Below, piece after piece: positions 50,014 to 57,556 of a DNA stretch of 64,000 nucleotides. Each line of letters opens with the position of its first letter. Position 1 is the first letter of the stretch. The translations under genes and the position numbers were made by a program. The stretch spans positions 62,001 through 126,000 of the forward strand of contig NZ_QYUN01000003.1 of the NCBI RefSeq assembly GCF_003590875.1, given 5' to 3'. A model generated the notes under the pieces. That model worked only from the letters and a program-made list of their open reading frames with translations. It was not told the origin of the DNA and searched no databases. Source of the DNA: Noviherbaspirillum cavernae. GTDB lineage: Bacteria; Pseudomonadota; Gammaproteobacteria; Burkholderiales; Burkholderiaceae_D.

Positions 50014-50754
50014 TCAGGTCACCTTTCGCCTGCCGGCCTTCGGCTTGTCTGGCGGTTTCGTATTCTGTTTCGTACTCTCCGTCATCGATACCTGCCGTAT
50101 CACCGCCGATGTAATGAATCCTTCCCAATGCGCCAGCGCGTCCGGTGCTCCCAGGTCTTCGCCCAGAAAGGCCGACAGCGTAAAGCGGTTGGATGTATAG
50201 AAATAGGCCAGCGCCGCGCTCATCAGGTAGATGTCGCGTGCCCGGACGTCAGGCCGGAAAACGCCCATCTCGGCGCCTCTCGCCAGCACGCGCCCCATCA
50301 GCGAGATCGCCGGCGAGGAATACTCGCGCGCGCGCAGAGACTTGGAAATGTGCTTGCCCCGATGCAGGTTTTCGCTGTTGAGCAGCGTGATGAACTCGGG
50401 GTTCTGCTGGTAGTAGTCCCACATGAACCGCACCAGCGTCTTCAGATCCTCGACCGGATCATCCATGTTCAGGATGACCTTCGACTCTGCGTCGTTGAAG
50501 CGCCGGTAGGTATCCTCGATGACGGCAATGAACAACTCTTCCTTGTTGCCGAAGTAGTAATAGATCATGCGGTCGTGCGACTTGGCGGCTTTGGAGATCT
50601 GTTCGATGCGGCCGCCGGCGAAACCGTGCTTTGCAAACACCTTCGTCGCCGCGCGCAGGATGTTTTCCTGCGTCGTTTGCGCGGCCAGCTCGCGCACGCG
50701 TGGCCGCCTTGCCGCTGTATTGGCAGTGGTGCGTCGTGGGGAAGTTGTCGCCAT
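50014..50754 (-). CDS. TetR-family transcriptional regulator
   Basis: The protein has 246 residues. A basic N-terminal arm (MATTSPRRTTANTAARRPRV) is followed by the HTH (ATKVFAKHGFAGGRIEQISK, SHDRMIYYYFGNKEELFIAV), and the helical ligand-binding part is TetR_C-like (FMWDYYQQNPEFITLLNSEN). The C-terminal tail is unusually Lys/Pro-rich. It lies between the amidohydrolase and the ferredoxin reductase on the same strand. The likely operators are the tandem palindromes at 52047-52087. Confidence 0.87.
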   Translation of the reverse strand: MATTSPRRTTANTAARRPRVRELAAQTTQENILRAATKVFAKHGFAGGRIEQISKAAKSHDRMIYYYFGNKEELFIAVIEDTYRRFNDAESKVILNMDDPVEDLKTLVRFMWDYYQQNPEFITLLNSENLHRGKHISKSLRAREYSSPAISLMGRVLARGAEMGVFRPDVRARDIYLMSAALAYFYTSNRFTLSAFLGEDLGAPDALAHWEGFITSAVIRQVSMTESTKQNTKPPDKPKAGRRKVT

Positions 50755-50819
50755 GTTCAGGCCGTTATTGAAAAGTTATCCAAAGCCATCAAGCCGCAGA
50801 GCACATGGCGGAGCGGATG

Positions 50820-51593
50820 CTATTGCTCTGCAAACGCGCGTTCGATGACGAAATCGCCTGGTGTCGACGTATTCCCTTCCTTGAAGCCGTCTTCCTCAAG
50901 CATCTTCTTCAGGTCGCGCAGCATGCCGGGGCTGCCGCAGATCATGATCCGGTCTGCTTTGGGGTCGAGCGGGGGGAGGCCGAGATCGGAGAAGATTTTG
51001 CCGCTGGTGATCAGGTCGGTCACGCGGCCCATGTTCTTGTACTGCTCGCGGGTGACGGTGGGGTAGTAGCGCAGCTTGCTGGTCACCATGTCGCCGAGGA
51101 ATTCGTGGTTCGGCAGGTGTTCCACCAGCAGATCATGATATGCAAGTTCGTCAACCTGGCGCACGCCATGAACGAGGACGATCTGGTCGAATTTTTCGTA
51201 GGTCTCGGGATCGCGGATGATGCTCATGAACGGCGCGAGTCCGGTGCCCGTGGATAGCAGATACAAATGCTTTCCTGGCAACAGATAGTCGGTGACGAGC
51301 GTGCCGGTGGGCTTGCGGCCGACAATGATCGTGTCGCCGACCTGGATGTTCTGCAGTCTGGAAGTCAGCGGGCCGTCGGGCACCTTGATGCTCAGGAACT
51401 CGAGGTGATCCTCGTAGTTGGCGCTGACGATGCTGTATGCCCTCAACAGGGGCTTGTTCTCCACCCGCAAGCCGATCATGGTGAAATGACCATTGCTGAA
51501 GCGTAGCGCGGGATCGCGGGTAGTCGTGAAGGTAAACAGGCGGTCGGTCCAGTGGTGGACGCTCAGTACTCGTTCTTCGTGCAGGTTGCTCAT
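50820..51593 (-). CDS. fpr: Ferredoxin-NADP+ reductase
   Basis: The 257-residue protein resembles the bacterial Fpr (subclass A) type. It has RAYSIVSANYEDHLEFLSIK (FAD), the NADP-binding LLSTGTGLAPFMSIIRDPET, LVHGVRQVDELAYHD and the C-terminal GSPGMLRDLKKMLEEDGFKE. It transfers electrons between NADPH and ferredoxin. It lies 40 bases downstream of the ferredoxin gene fdxA in the same direction, so the two are co-transcribed, and they probably supply electrons to the reductase encoded across the divergent promoter. Confidence 0.9.
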   Translation of the reverse strand: MSNLHEERVLSVHHWTDRLFTFTTTRDPALRFSNGHFTMIGLRVENKPLLRAYSIVSANYEDHLEFLSIKVPDGPLTSRLQNIQVGDTIIVGRKPTGTLVTDYLLPGKHLYLLSTGTGLAPFMSIIRDPETYEKFDQIVLVHGVRQVDELAYHDLLVEHLPNHEFLGDMVTSKLRYYPTVTREQYKNMGRVTDLITSGKIFSDLGLPPLDPKADRIMICGSPGMLRDLKKMLEEDGFKEGNTSTPGDFVIERAFAEQ

Positions 51594-51632
51594 ATCGTTG
51601 CCACAATCAAATTATTCAAGAAAATGGAGCAA

Positions 51633-51956
51633 TCAACGCTCCAGATATGTAATTTTATCCGTTCTCTCTCTCCAGATTTCCGCATCGGGCAGCGGGCCCT
51701 TGCGTTTCGAGATGGTCGGCCAGCTTCTGGCCAGGTCGGCATTGAGGTCGGCGAATGAATGCATCGCTGCCGGCAGGTCGTCTTCCGCGCAGATTGCCTG
51801 CACCGGACACTCCGCTATGCACACCGCGCAATCGATGCATTCCTCGGGATCGATCACCAGAAAATTCGGCCCTTCCTTGAAGCAGTCGACCGGGCATACG
51901 TCAACGCAGTCGGTGTATTTGCAGCGGATACAGGATTCAGTCACCACATGTGTCAT
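51633..51956 (-). CDS. fdxA: 7Fe ferredoxin (3Fe-4S/4Fe-4S), FdxA type
   Basis: The product has 107 residues from an ATG behind GGGAGACTGC. The N-terminal half has [17 protein letters not shown] and the second motif is [13 protein letters not shown], the arrangement of FdxA ferredoxins with one 3Fe-4S and one 4Fe-4S cluster. The following Ala/Trp/Ile-rich tail (about 45 residues) matches the Azotobacter-type ferredoxin. It is divergent from the 6-hydroxynicotinate-reductase-like gene, with two palindromes in between, and co-directional with fpr. Confidence 0.93.
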   Translation of the reverse strand: MTHVVTESCIRCKYTDCVDVCPVDCFKEGPNFLVIDPEECIDCAVCIAECPVQAICAEDDLPAAMHSFADLNADLARSWPTISKRKGPLPDAEIWRERTDKITYLER

Positions 51957-52046
51957 TGCAGTCTCCCGGCATGCGAGGCGCTGCGGCATTGCCGGCATGC
52001 GGCAGGTGCGTCGCCCTTCGCTCAATTTTGCGCTTGCAGCATCAAT

Positions 52047-52087
52047 ATGTAGCATATACTAAACGAAAATGTAGTGTACACTACATT
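52047..52087. promoter_or_regulatory. Tandem palindromic operators in the fdxA/reductase divergent promoter
   Basis: AATGTAGTGTACACTACATT (52068-52087) is a perfect 20-bp palindrome. A degenerate copy, ATGTAGCATATACTAAAC (52047-52064), matches its inner 18 bases at 13 positions. The corresponding bases of the two copies are 22 bp apart, two helical turns. Probable binding sites of the TetR regulator encoded at 50014-50754. Confidence 0.7.
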
Positions 52088-52134
52088 AAATAAAACGGGA
52101 TGTGCGATCAAGGAACAACGGAGACGCAGGCATC

Positions 52135-53757
52135 ATGACCGAGCACACGAAGACCGACGGCTTGCCAGGAATCGAGCCGCAAATACTTGAGCGAGCCAAG
52201 CCGCGCAGCGAGCGCATGGCAAGCGACAAGATCGAATGCAATGCCTGTCCCGTGCTGTGCCAGATCACTGCCGGCAGATCGGGCGCGTGCGACCGCTACG
52301 CCAATGTGGATGGAACGCTTGTGCGCGTGGATCCGGTCATTCTCCTGAAAAAGGTTCTTGGTTCCTCGGATGGCGCGGTCGTGCCTTTTACAGGACGTCC
52401 GGGCATGGAGGAAGACGACACGCAAGGGAAGTCCGGCGAAAGTCCCGTTGCGGAATCCGAGTGGAACGGCGACCTGCTGCACGCCGGCGAGGTGTTCGTC
52501 ACCGGCGTCGGTTCATCGACCACCTATCCCGACTACAAACCCGCGCCCTTCATCGTGTCGTCCAGGGCCGAGGGCGTCGACATGGTGACCGTCGTCACTG
52601 AAGGAATCTTCAGCTACTGCAGCTTCAAGGTGAAGATCGACACCGACAGATATCTCGGCCCGGAGCAGGCCAATGTCCGTTACAAGGGCGAAGTCGTTGG
52701 ACACGTGACGACCGCCGAGTACGGCTCCCAAATGCTCTCGCTCGGTGGTGTGCATCACCTCACCGGAGGAAGCAAGAAGGAAGGGCGCCTCACGGCCGAG
52801 ATGATGCAGGTAATCGGCAACAAGCAGGCGGCGGAACTGACCATCGATGGCGGCTCCCAGGTCATGATCCATGCTGGTCGCGCGCCTATCGTCAACGGCA
52901 TCGAAGAACAGCGCATGCGGGTCGGCTGCGGGTCGGCTACGATCGGCATCTTTGCCAAGCAGTTGTACGGCAAGGTGGATGAGGTGATCGTGGTGGACGA
53001 CCACATCACCGGCGTGCTGACCGAGCATCAGGCCGGGCGCTGTCTCGACATTCCGCCGTCCGGCGTGAAAATCCGCGGACGCAAGTCGACGCCGGGCCGT
53101 TACTTCCAGGTCGCCAACCCAGGCATCGGGTGGGGCGGCACCGACATCTCCGATCCGATCAGCATCATCGAAGGATGGGATCCTGACGTGGCATGGCCGG
53201 GACTGCGTCTGCTGATGACCTCCACCACGGGCGAGCATTCTGCCTGGTTCGTGCTGGACGACAGCCTGTGCCCCATCGAGCAGGACATGCCGGCCGAGGT
53301 CGAAAAGGTCGTGCAGCGGATCGGCGAAAACTGCGAACCGTCATTGACGACCGTCCTGTTCCTCGGCGGCGCGGGTGGCAGCCTGCGCGCAGGCGTCACC
53401 GAGAACCCGGTCCTGTTGACCCGATCCATCAAGCAGGCATTGGTCAATGTGACATGTGGTGGAGCGCCCGCATATGTCTGGCCCGGCGGCGGCATTACCG
53501 TCATGACCGATGTGATGCGCATGCCTGACAACAGCTTCGGCACCGTGCCGACGCCGGCAATCGTCGCGCCGATAGAATTCACCATGAAGCTGGCCGACTA
53601 TCAGGCGCTTGGCGGTCATATGGATTACGTGCGCTCGCTGTCGTCGGTGCTCGGCACGGGCGCATGGCACAACGAGGGCGCACCGACACGCAGAAGATGG
53701 CTGCAGCAGCCTTCAATCAATGCGTGGCCGGCCGATGTCGGCCCGATGCTCGGTTGA
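52135..53757 (+). CDS. 6-hydroxynicotinate reductase-like Fe-S protein
   Basis: From the ATG behind ACGGAGACGCAGG the protein has 540 residues. Near the N-terminus IECNACPVLCQITAG plus the Cys in SGACDRY give a CxxCx3Cx9C cluster-ligand pattern. Several flavin- or substrate-like glycine-rich segments follow (FVTGVGSSTTYPDY, AGRCLDIPPSGVKIRG, LFLGGAGGSLRAGVTENP). This length and wording fit the family annotated as 6-hydroxynicotinate reductase, which in Eubacterium barkeri reduces 6-hydroxynicotinate to 6-oxo-1,4,5,6-tetrahydronicotinate with reduced ferredoxin. The divergent fdxA-fpr pair would supply electrons. Confidence 0.75.
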   Translation: MTEHTKTDGLPGIEPQILERAKPRSERMASDKIECNACPVLCQITAGRSGACDRYANVDGTLVRVDPVILLKKVLGSSDGAVVPFTGRPGMEEDDTQGKSGESPVAESEWNGDLLHAGEVFVTGVGSSTTYPDYKPAPFIVSSRAEGVDMVTVVTEGIFSYCSFKVKIDTDRYLGPEQANVRYKGEVVGHVTTAEYGSQMLSLGGVHHLTGGSKKEGRLTAEMMQVIGNKQAAELTIDGGSQVMIHAGRAPIVNGIEEQRMRVGCGSATIGIFAKQLYGKVDEVIVVDDHITGVLTEHQAGRCLDIPPSGVKIRGRKSTPGRYFQVANPGIGWGGTDISDPISIIEGWDPDVAWPGLRLLMTSTTGEHSAWFVLDDSLCPIEQDMPAEVEKVVQRIGENCEPSLTTVLFLGGAGGSLRAGVTENPVLLTRSIKQALVNVTCGGAPAYVWPGGGITVMTDVMRMPDNSFGTVPTPAIVAPIEFTMKLADYQALGGHMDYVRSLSSVLGTGAWHNEGAPTRRRWLQQPSINAWPADVGPMLG

Positions 53758-53772
53758 ACGGAAGGAGAGATC

Positions 53773-54705
53773 ATGGCGCCCCAGTGCACTTCGCTCCCGG
53801 ATGGCCGTCAGCATTTCTCTCACGGGCCGATCGATCTCGTGATCCAGGCCGACGGTCACGCCGATGCGGTCCACGCAGCACATCGTCGGGCATGGCGCCG
53901 ATTCGAGAGCGTGTTGCCGGAACTGGTGAGCGAACTTGATGAACTTCGTCGCCCCGTGCGCGAGACATGCCGCGTCAATGGCGCAATCGCCCGGCGCATG
54001 TGGGAGGCCTGTCATCCGTTCCGTGCTCGTTATATCACTCCCATGGCGGCGGTGGCAGGTTCGGTCGCCCAGGAACTCATCGGCTGCTACGAACAACCCG
54101 GCATCGATCGGGCCGCGATCAACAATGGCGGCGATATCGCGCTCCATCTGAGTGCGGGCGAGTCATGGCGGGTCGGTATCTGCACCGATATTGTCGCGGC
54201 GACCGGTGATGCCATGCGTGGCGAGCTGCGCGCCGACGGGGAAATTATGATCGACGCGCACATGGCGGTGCGCGGTATCGCAACGAGCGGATGGCGCGGC
54301 CGCAGTTTCTCGCTCGGCATTGCCGACAGCGTGACGGTGCTTGCCGCGACCGCCGCGCAGGCCGATGCCGCGGCAACCGTGATTGCGAATGCGGTCAACG
54401 TGGACGACATGCGCATCCGGCGTCTTCCCGCATGCGAACTCAAGGACGACACGGATCTCGGAAGCCTGCCAGTGACCGTCGATGTGCCGCGGCTCGAGGC
54501 GGCGCTTGTCGACGAAGCGTTGCGCGCCGGTCTTGTGCAGGCACGCGACTTGCAAGAAGCAGGACTGATTCGTGATGCGTTTCTGGTGTGTCAGGGAAGG
54601 GCTGCACATCTGGATGAATACATGGCGGGAACACTGCAGTTTTTCCGGCGCGCCTTGAACGGTCCGGCAAAGGCGGCGCACCGGTCTTCCGCTATAGTGT
54701 GTTGA
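53773..54705 (+). CDS. UPF0280-family (ApbE-like fold) protein
   Basis: The protein has 310 residues and a start behind GAAGGAGAGATC, 16 bases after the reductase stop. It has PMAAVAGSVAQELIGCYEQP, AAINNGGDIALHLSAGESW and ATSGWRGRSFSLGIADSVTV, the pattern of the UPF0280 family, which is distantly related to ApbE flavin transferases. Function unknown; the close coupling to the reductase suggests a role in its maturation (perhaps flavin attachment) or in the same pathway, which is inference. Confidence 0.75.
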   Translation: MAPQCTSLPDGRQHFSHGPIDLVIQADGHADAVHAAHRRAWRRFESVLPELVSELDELRRPVRETCRVNGAIARRMWEACHPFRARYITPMAAVAGSVAQELIGCYEQPGIDRAAINNGGDIALHLSAGESWRVGICTDIVAATGDAMRGELRADGEIMIDAHMAVRGIATSGWRGRSFSLGIADSVTVLAATAAQADAAATVIANAVNVDDMRIRRLPACELKDDTDLGSLPVTVDVPRLEAALVDEALRAGLVQARDLQEAGLIRDAFLVCQGRAAHLDEYMAGTLQFFRRALNGPAKAAHRSSAIVC

Positions 54706-54770
54706 AATATTTCGGATAAGCTTGCGCTCATGCCGAACAGCATCGAATCGAAAATCAGAGGGACATGCTT

Positions 54771-55412
54771 ATGATCGAGATCCGCCGTGTCTTCAGTCAT
54801 GTCGAAGACATTTTTCACGAATTCGGCCCGGTGCCTGCGGTACCGCTCCGGCGCGGCTATATTGCCGGCATCCTCACCAATCCCTATGCGGGACGCCATG
54901 AACCCGACATCCTTCCCATGATGGAGCGACTCAACGACGTGGGTATCAGCCTGGCGCGCCATCTGCTTGACGATCTTGATGTTCCTGTCGAAAGAATCGA
55001 AGGCTACGGCAAGGGTGCGCTGATCGGTGCACACGGCGAGCTGGAGCATGGTGCGCTCTGGCATGTGCCGGGCGGTTATGCGATGCGGGAGCTGCTGGGC
55101 TGGAAAGGCGATCCGGCCGCTTATGCGGCGGGCCAGGGCAGCGGAGTGAAGGGGCAGCCAGGCAACGCGCTGGCCATCGTGCCATCCACGAAGAAGGTGG
55201 CTGGTCCGGGCGCGACCCTCGATGTTCCCTTGACGCACATTAACGCGGCCTATGTGCGCAGCCATTTCGATGCGATCGAAGTGCGGGTTCCCGGTGCGCC
55301 GCGTCCCGATGAACTGGTTGTCATTCTCGCGATGAGCACCGGAGCGCGTGTTCACGCGCGCGTCGGTGGTCTGAAGGCGGCCGACATCGCAAAATGGGAT
55401 GGCCTGCGCTGA
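54771..55412 (+). CDS. DUF1185 (amino acid synthesis family) protein, copy 1
   Basis: From the ATG after GAGGGAC the product has 213 residues; an ATG at 54765 is also possible. It opens MIEIRRVFSHVEDIFHEFG and has GILTNPYAGRHEPDIL, YGKGALIGAHGELEHGALWH, VPSTKKVAGPGATLDVPL and VRSHFDAIEVRVPGAPRPDE, all matching the DUF1185/AA_synth family. Its biochemical function is not established; the name amino acid synthesis is historical. It is followed by a second, shorter member of the same family. Confidence 0.78.
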   Translation: MIEIRRVFSHVEDIFHEFGPVPAVPLRRGYIAGILTNPYAGRHEPDILPMMERLNDVGISLARHLLDDLDVPVERIEGYGKGALIGAHGELEHGALWHVPGGYAMRELLGWKGDPAAYAAGQGSGVKGQPGNALAIVPSTKKVAGPGATLDVPLTHINAAYVRSHFDAIEVRVPGAPRPDELVVILAMSTGARVHARVGGLKAADIAKWDGLR

Positions 55413-55459
55413 TATCCGATGCGCGTTTTCCAACTCACACATGGAAAGGTAACAACGCA

Positions 55460-56044
55460 ATGCCTGCAAAGATTCGAAAACTGATCGTGCAAGTTGACGA
55501 GACCCGCTCCGAAATGGGAAAGTCCATCGATCCGCCCGTACGGAAAGCACTGGCGATGGCTGTCATCGACAATCCCTACGCCGGACGTTATGCAGAGTCG
55601 CTCGATGAACTGATCGCCATCGGCGAGGAACTGGGCGGGCTGCTGGGAACGCGCTGCGTGCAGGCGCTGGGCATCGCGCCGGAGAAGGCGGAAAGCTACG
55701 GCAAGGCTGCCATCGTCGGTGAGGCGGGAGAACTCGAACACGCTGCGGCCATCCTTCATCCCAAGCTCGGCGCACCGCTGCGTCAGGCGGTGAGCAAGGG
55801 CGCCGCACTCGTCCCGTCGAGCAAGAAGATGGGCGGCGTCGGATCCGCCATCGACGTGCCGCTCGGCCACAAGGATGCCGCATTCGTCCGCAGTCATTTC
55901 GACGCGATGGAAGCACGGGTGGCTGACGCGCCGCGGGCCAACGAAATCGTCGTTGCCGTTGTCGTCACCGACAGCGGCCGACCATTACCCCGCGTGGGAG
56001 GGCTGCAGCCCCACGAAATCAAAGGAGAAGACGGTTTGCGCTAG
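55460..56044 (+). CDS. DUF1185 (amino acid synthesis family) protein, copy 2
   Basis: The ATG behind GGAAAGGTAAC gives 194 residues. It shares with copy 1 the motifs DNPYAGRYAESLDELI, YGKAAIVGEAGELEHAAA, VPSSKKMGGVGSAIDVPL and VRSHFDAMEARVADAPRANE, and both end in GG-x-D-G-L-R-like wording (IKGEDGLR, KWDGLR). The two have drifted clearly but align along their whole length, so a heteromer or two related steps are possible. The position between the reductase set and the ABC importer indicates that they belong to the catabolic pathway. Confidence 0.78.
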   Translation: MPAKIRKLIVQVDETRSEMGKSIDPPVRKALAMAVIDNPYAGRYAESLDELIAIGEELGGLLGTRCVQALGIAPEKAESYGKAAIVGEAGELEHAAAILHPKLGAPLRQAVSKGAALVPSSKKMGGVGSAIDVPLGHKDAAFVRSHFDAMEARVADAPRANEIVVAVVVTDSGRPLPRVGGLQPHEIKGEDGLR

Positions 56045-56103
56045 AGAGTGAGCTGCATTGCGCACGAACGCTGTATTGATTGATCCACTACAAGGAGAGG
56101 TAC

Positions 56104-57309
56104 ATGAAGAAGACAAGCAGTTGGCTCGCAACAGTTGCTGTTCTCTGGGCCGCCGCCAATGCACTCACGGCACATGCGCAAGGAGTGATCAAGATCGGGG
56201 AAGTCAACAGTTACAAGGCGCAACCAGCCTTCCTTGAGCCGTACCGCAAGGGCCTCGAACTGGCCGTGGATCAGGTCAATGCAAGCGGCGGCGTCAACGG
56301 CAAGAAGCTGGAACTGGTGATTCGCGACGACAACGGCAATCCGGGCGATGCGGTGCGCGCGGCGGAGGAGCTGATTTCGCGCGAGAAGGTGGATGTGCTG
56401 ACCGGGACTTTCCTGTCGCACGTCGGCCTGGCGCTGACGGATTTCGCCAAGCAGCGCAAATTCTTCTTCCTGGCTGCGGAGCCGCTCACCGACAAGATCG
56501 TCTGGCAGAACGGCAACAAGTACACCTACCGTTTGCGCCCGTCGACCTATATGCAGGTCGCCATGCTGGTGCCGGAAGCCGCTGCGCTGAAGAAGAAACG
56601 CTGGGCGCTTGTGTACCCCAACTATGAGTACGGCCAATCCGCCGTGGCGACATTCAAGGAATTGCTGAAGGCCGCGCAGCCCGATGTGGAATTTGTGACC
56701 GAACAGGCTTCACCGTTGGGCAAGGTCGATTCCGGCAGCGTCGTCCAGGCGCTTGCCGATGCCAAACCCGATGCGATCTTCAACGTGCTCTTTGGACCTG
56801 ACCTCTCGAAATTCGTCCGTGAGGGCAATACGCGCGGCCTGTTCCAGGGGCGCGAGGTGGTCAGCTTGCTGACTGGCGAGCCGGAATACCTGGACCCGCT
56901 CAAGGATGAAACGCCAAACGGCTGGATCGTCACCGGTTATCCGTGGTACAGCATCCAGACGCCGGAACATAAAGCGTTCCGCAGTGCATATGAAGCAAAG
57001 TTCAAGGACTATCCGCGCCTTGGTTCCGTCGTCGGCTATAGCGCAATCATGTCGCTCGCAGAGGGCATGAAAAAAGCAAAATCGACCGAGACTGAAAAGC
57101 TGGTCGCAGCGTTCAAGGGGCTGCAACTCATGACGCCGTTCGGGCAGATCACGTACCGCCCCGAGGACAATCAATCGACGATGGGTGGCTACGTGGGACG
57201 CACCAAGAACGAGGGCGGCAAGGGCGTGATGGTCAACTATCACTACCTCGACGGCGCAAAGTACCAGCCTTCCGCCGCTGAGGTGGCGAAGCGCCGAGCG
57301 GTTGATTAA
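56104..57309 (+). CDS. ABC transporter periplasmic binding protein (Liv-type), catabolic cluster
   Basis: The protein has 401 residues from an ATG behind AAGGAGAGGTAC. A signal peptide is seen (MKKTSSWLATVAVLWAAANA, cleavage near AHAQGV), and the mature Peripla_BP_6 fold has VIKIGEVNSYKAQPAFLEPY, ELVIRDDNGNPGDAVRAAEE and LVYPNYEYGQSAVATFKELL. It is the first gene of the second Liv system and lies next to the DUF1185 pair. Ligand probably the N-heterocyclic substrate of the neighbouring enzymes, by context only. Confidence 0.87.
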   Translation: MKKTSSWLATVAVLWAAANALTAHAQGVIKIGEVNSYKAQPAFLEPYRKGLELAVDQVNASGGVNGKKLELVIRDDNGNPGDAVRAAEELISREKVDVLTGTFLSHVGLALTDFAKQRKFFFLAAEPLTDKIVWQNGNKYTYRLRPSTYMQVAMLVPEAAALKKKRWALVYPNYEYGQSAVATFKELLKAAQPDVEFVTEQASPLGKVDSGSVVQALADAKPDAIFNVLFGPDLSKFVREGNTRGLFQGREVVSLLTGEPEYLDPLKDETPNGWIVTGYPWYSIQTPEHKAFRSAYEAKFKDYPRLGSVVGYSAIMSLAEGMKKAKSTETEKLVAAFKGLQLMTPFGQITYRPEDNQSTMGGYVGRTKNEGGKGVMVNYHYLDGAKYQPSAAEVAKRRAVD

Positions 57310-57389
57310 GTCACGGATCTGTGGACGCATGGGCGGCAGCGGGAACGCCGTCGCCCATGCCGCAGGAGCGTCGAACATCTTTCAAAATG

Positions 57390-57421
57390 CACTGTCGTGA
57401 CTGCTCATCGACACGACAGTG
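57390..57421. other. Hairpin between binding-protein and permease genes
   Basis: CACTGTCGTG (57390-57399) pairs perfectly with CACGACAGTG (57412-57421) in the 247-base gap after the binding-protein gene. No T-run follows. It may limit transcription of the permease genes relative to the binding protein; the rest of the gap shows nothing. Confidence 0.5.
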
Positions 57422-57556
57422 TTCCGCTTGGTTTGACGAGAGATCTCCACCGGATGCGCTTGCATTGAGGTTTGAGATTCCTCGCTTCATTCGGAATGAC
57501 GATAAAGGCGATTTTGCCGTACGCACTTCACATTCCGCTGAAAGAAGGCACGGTTC

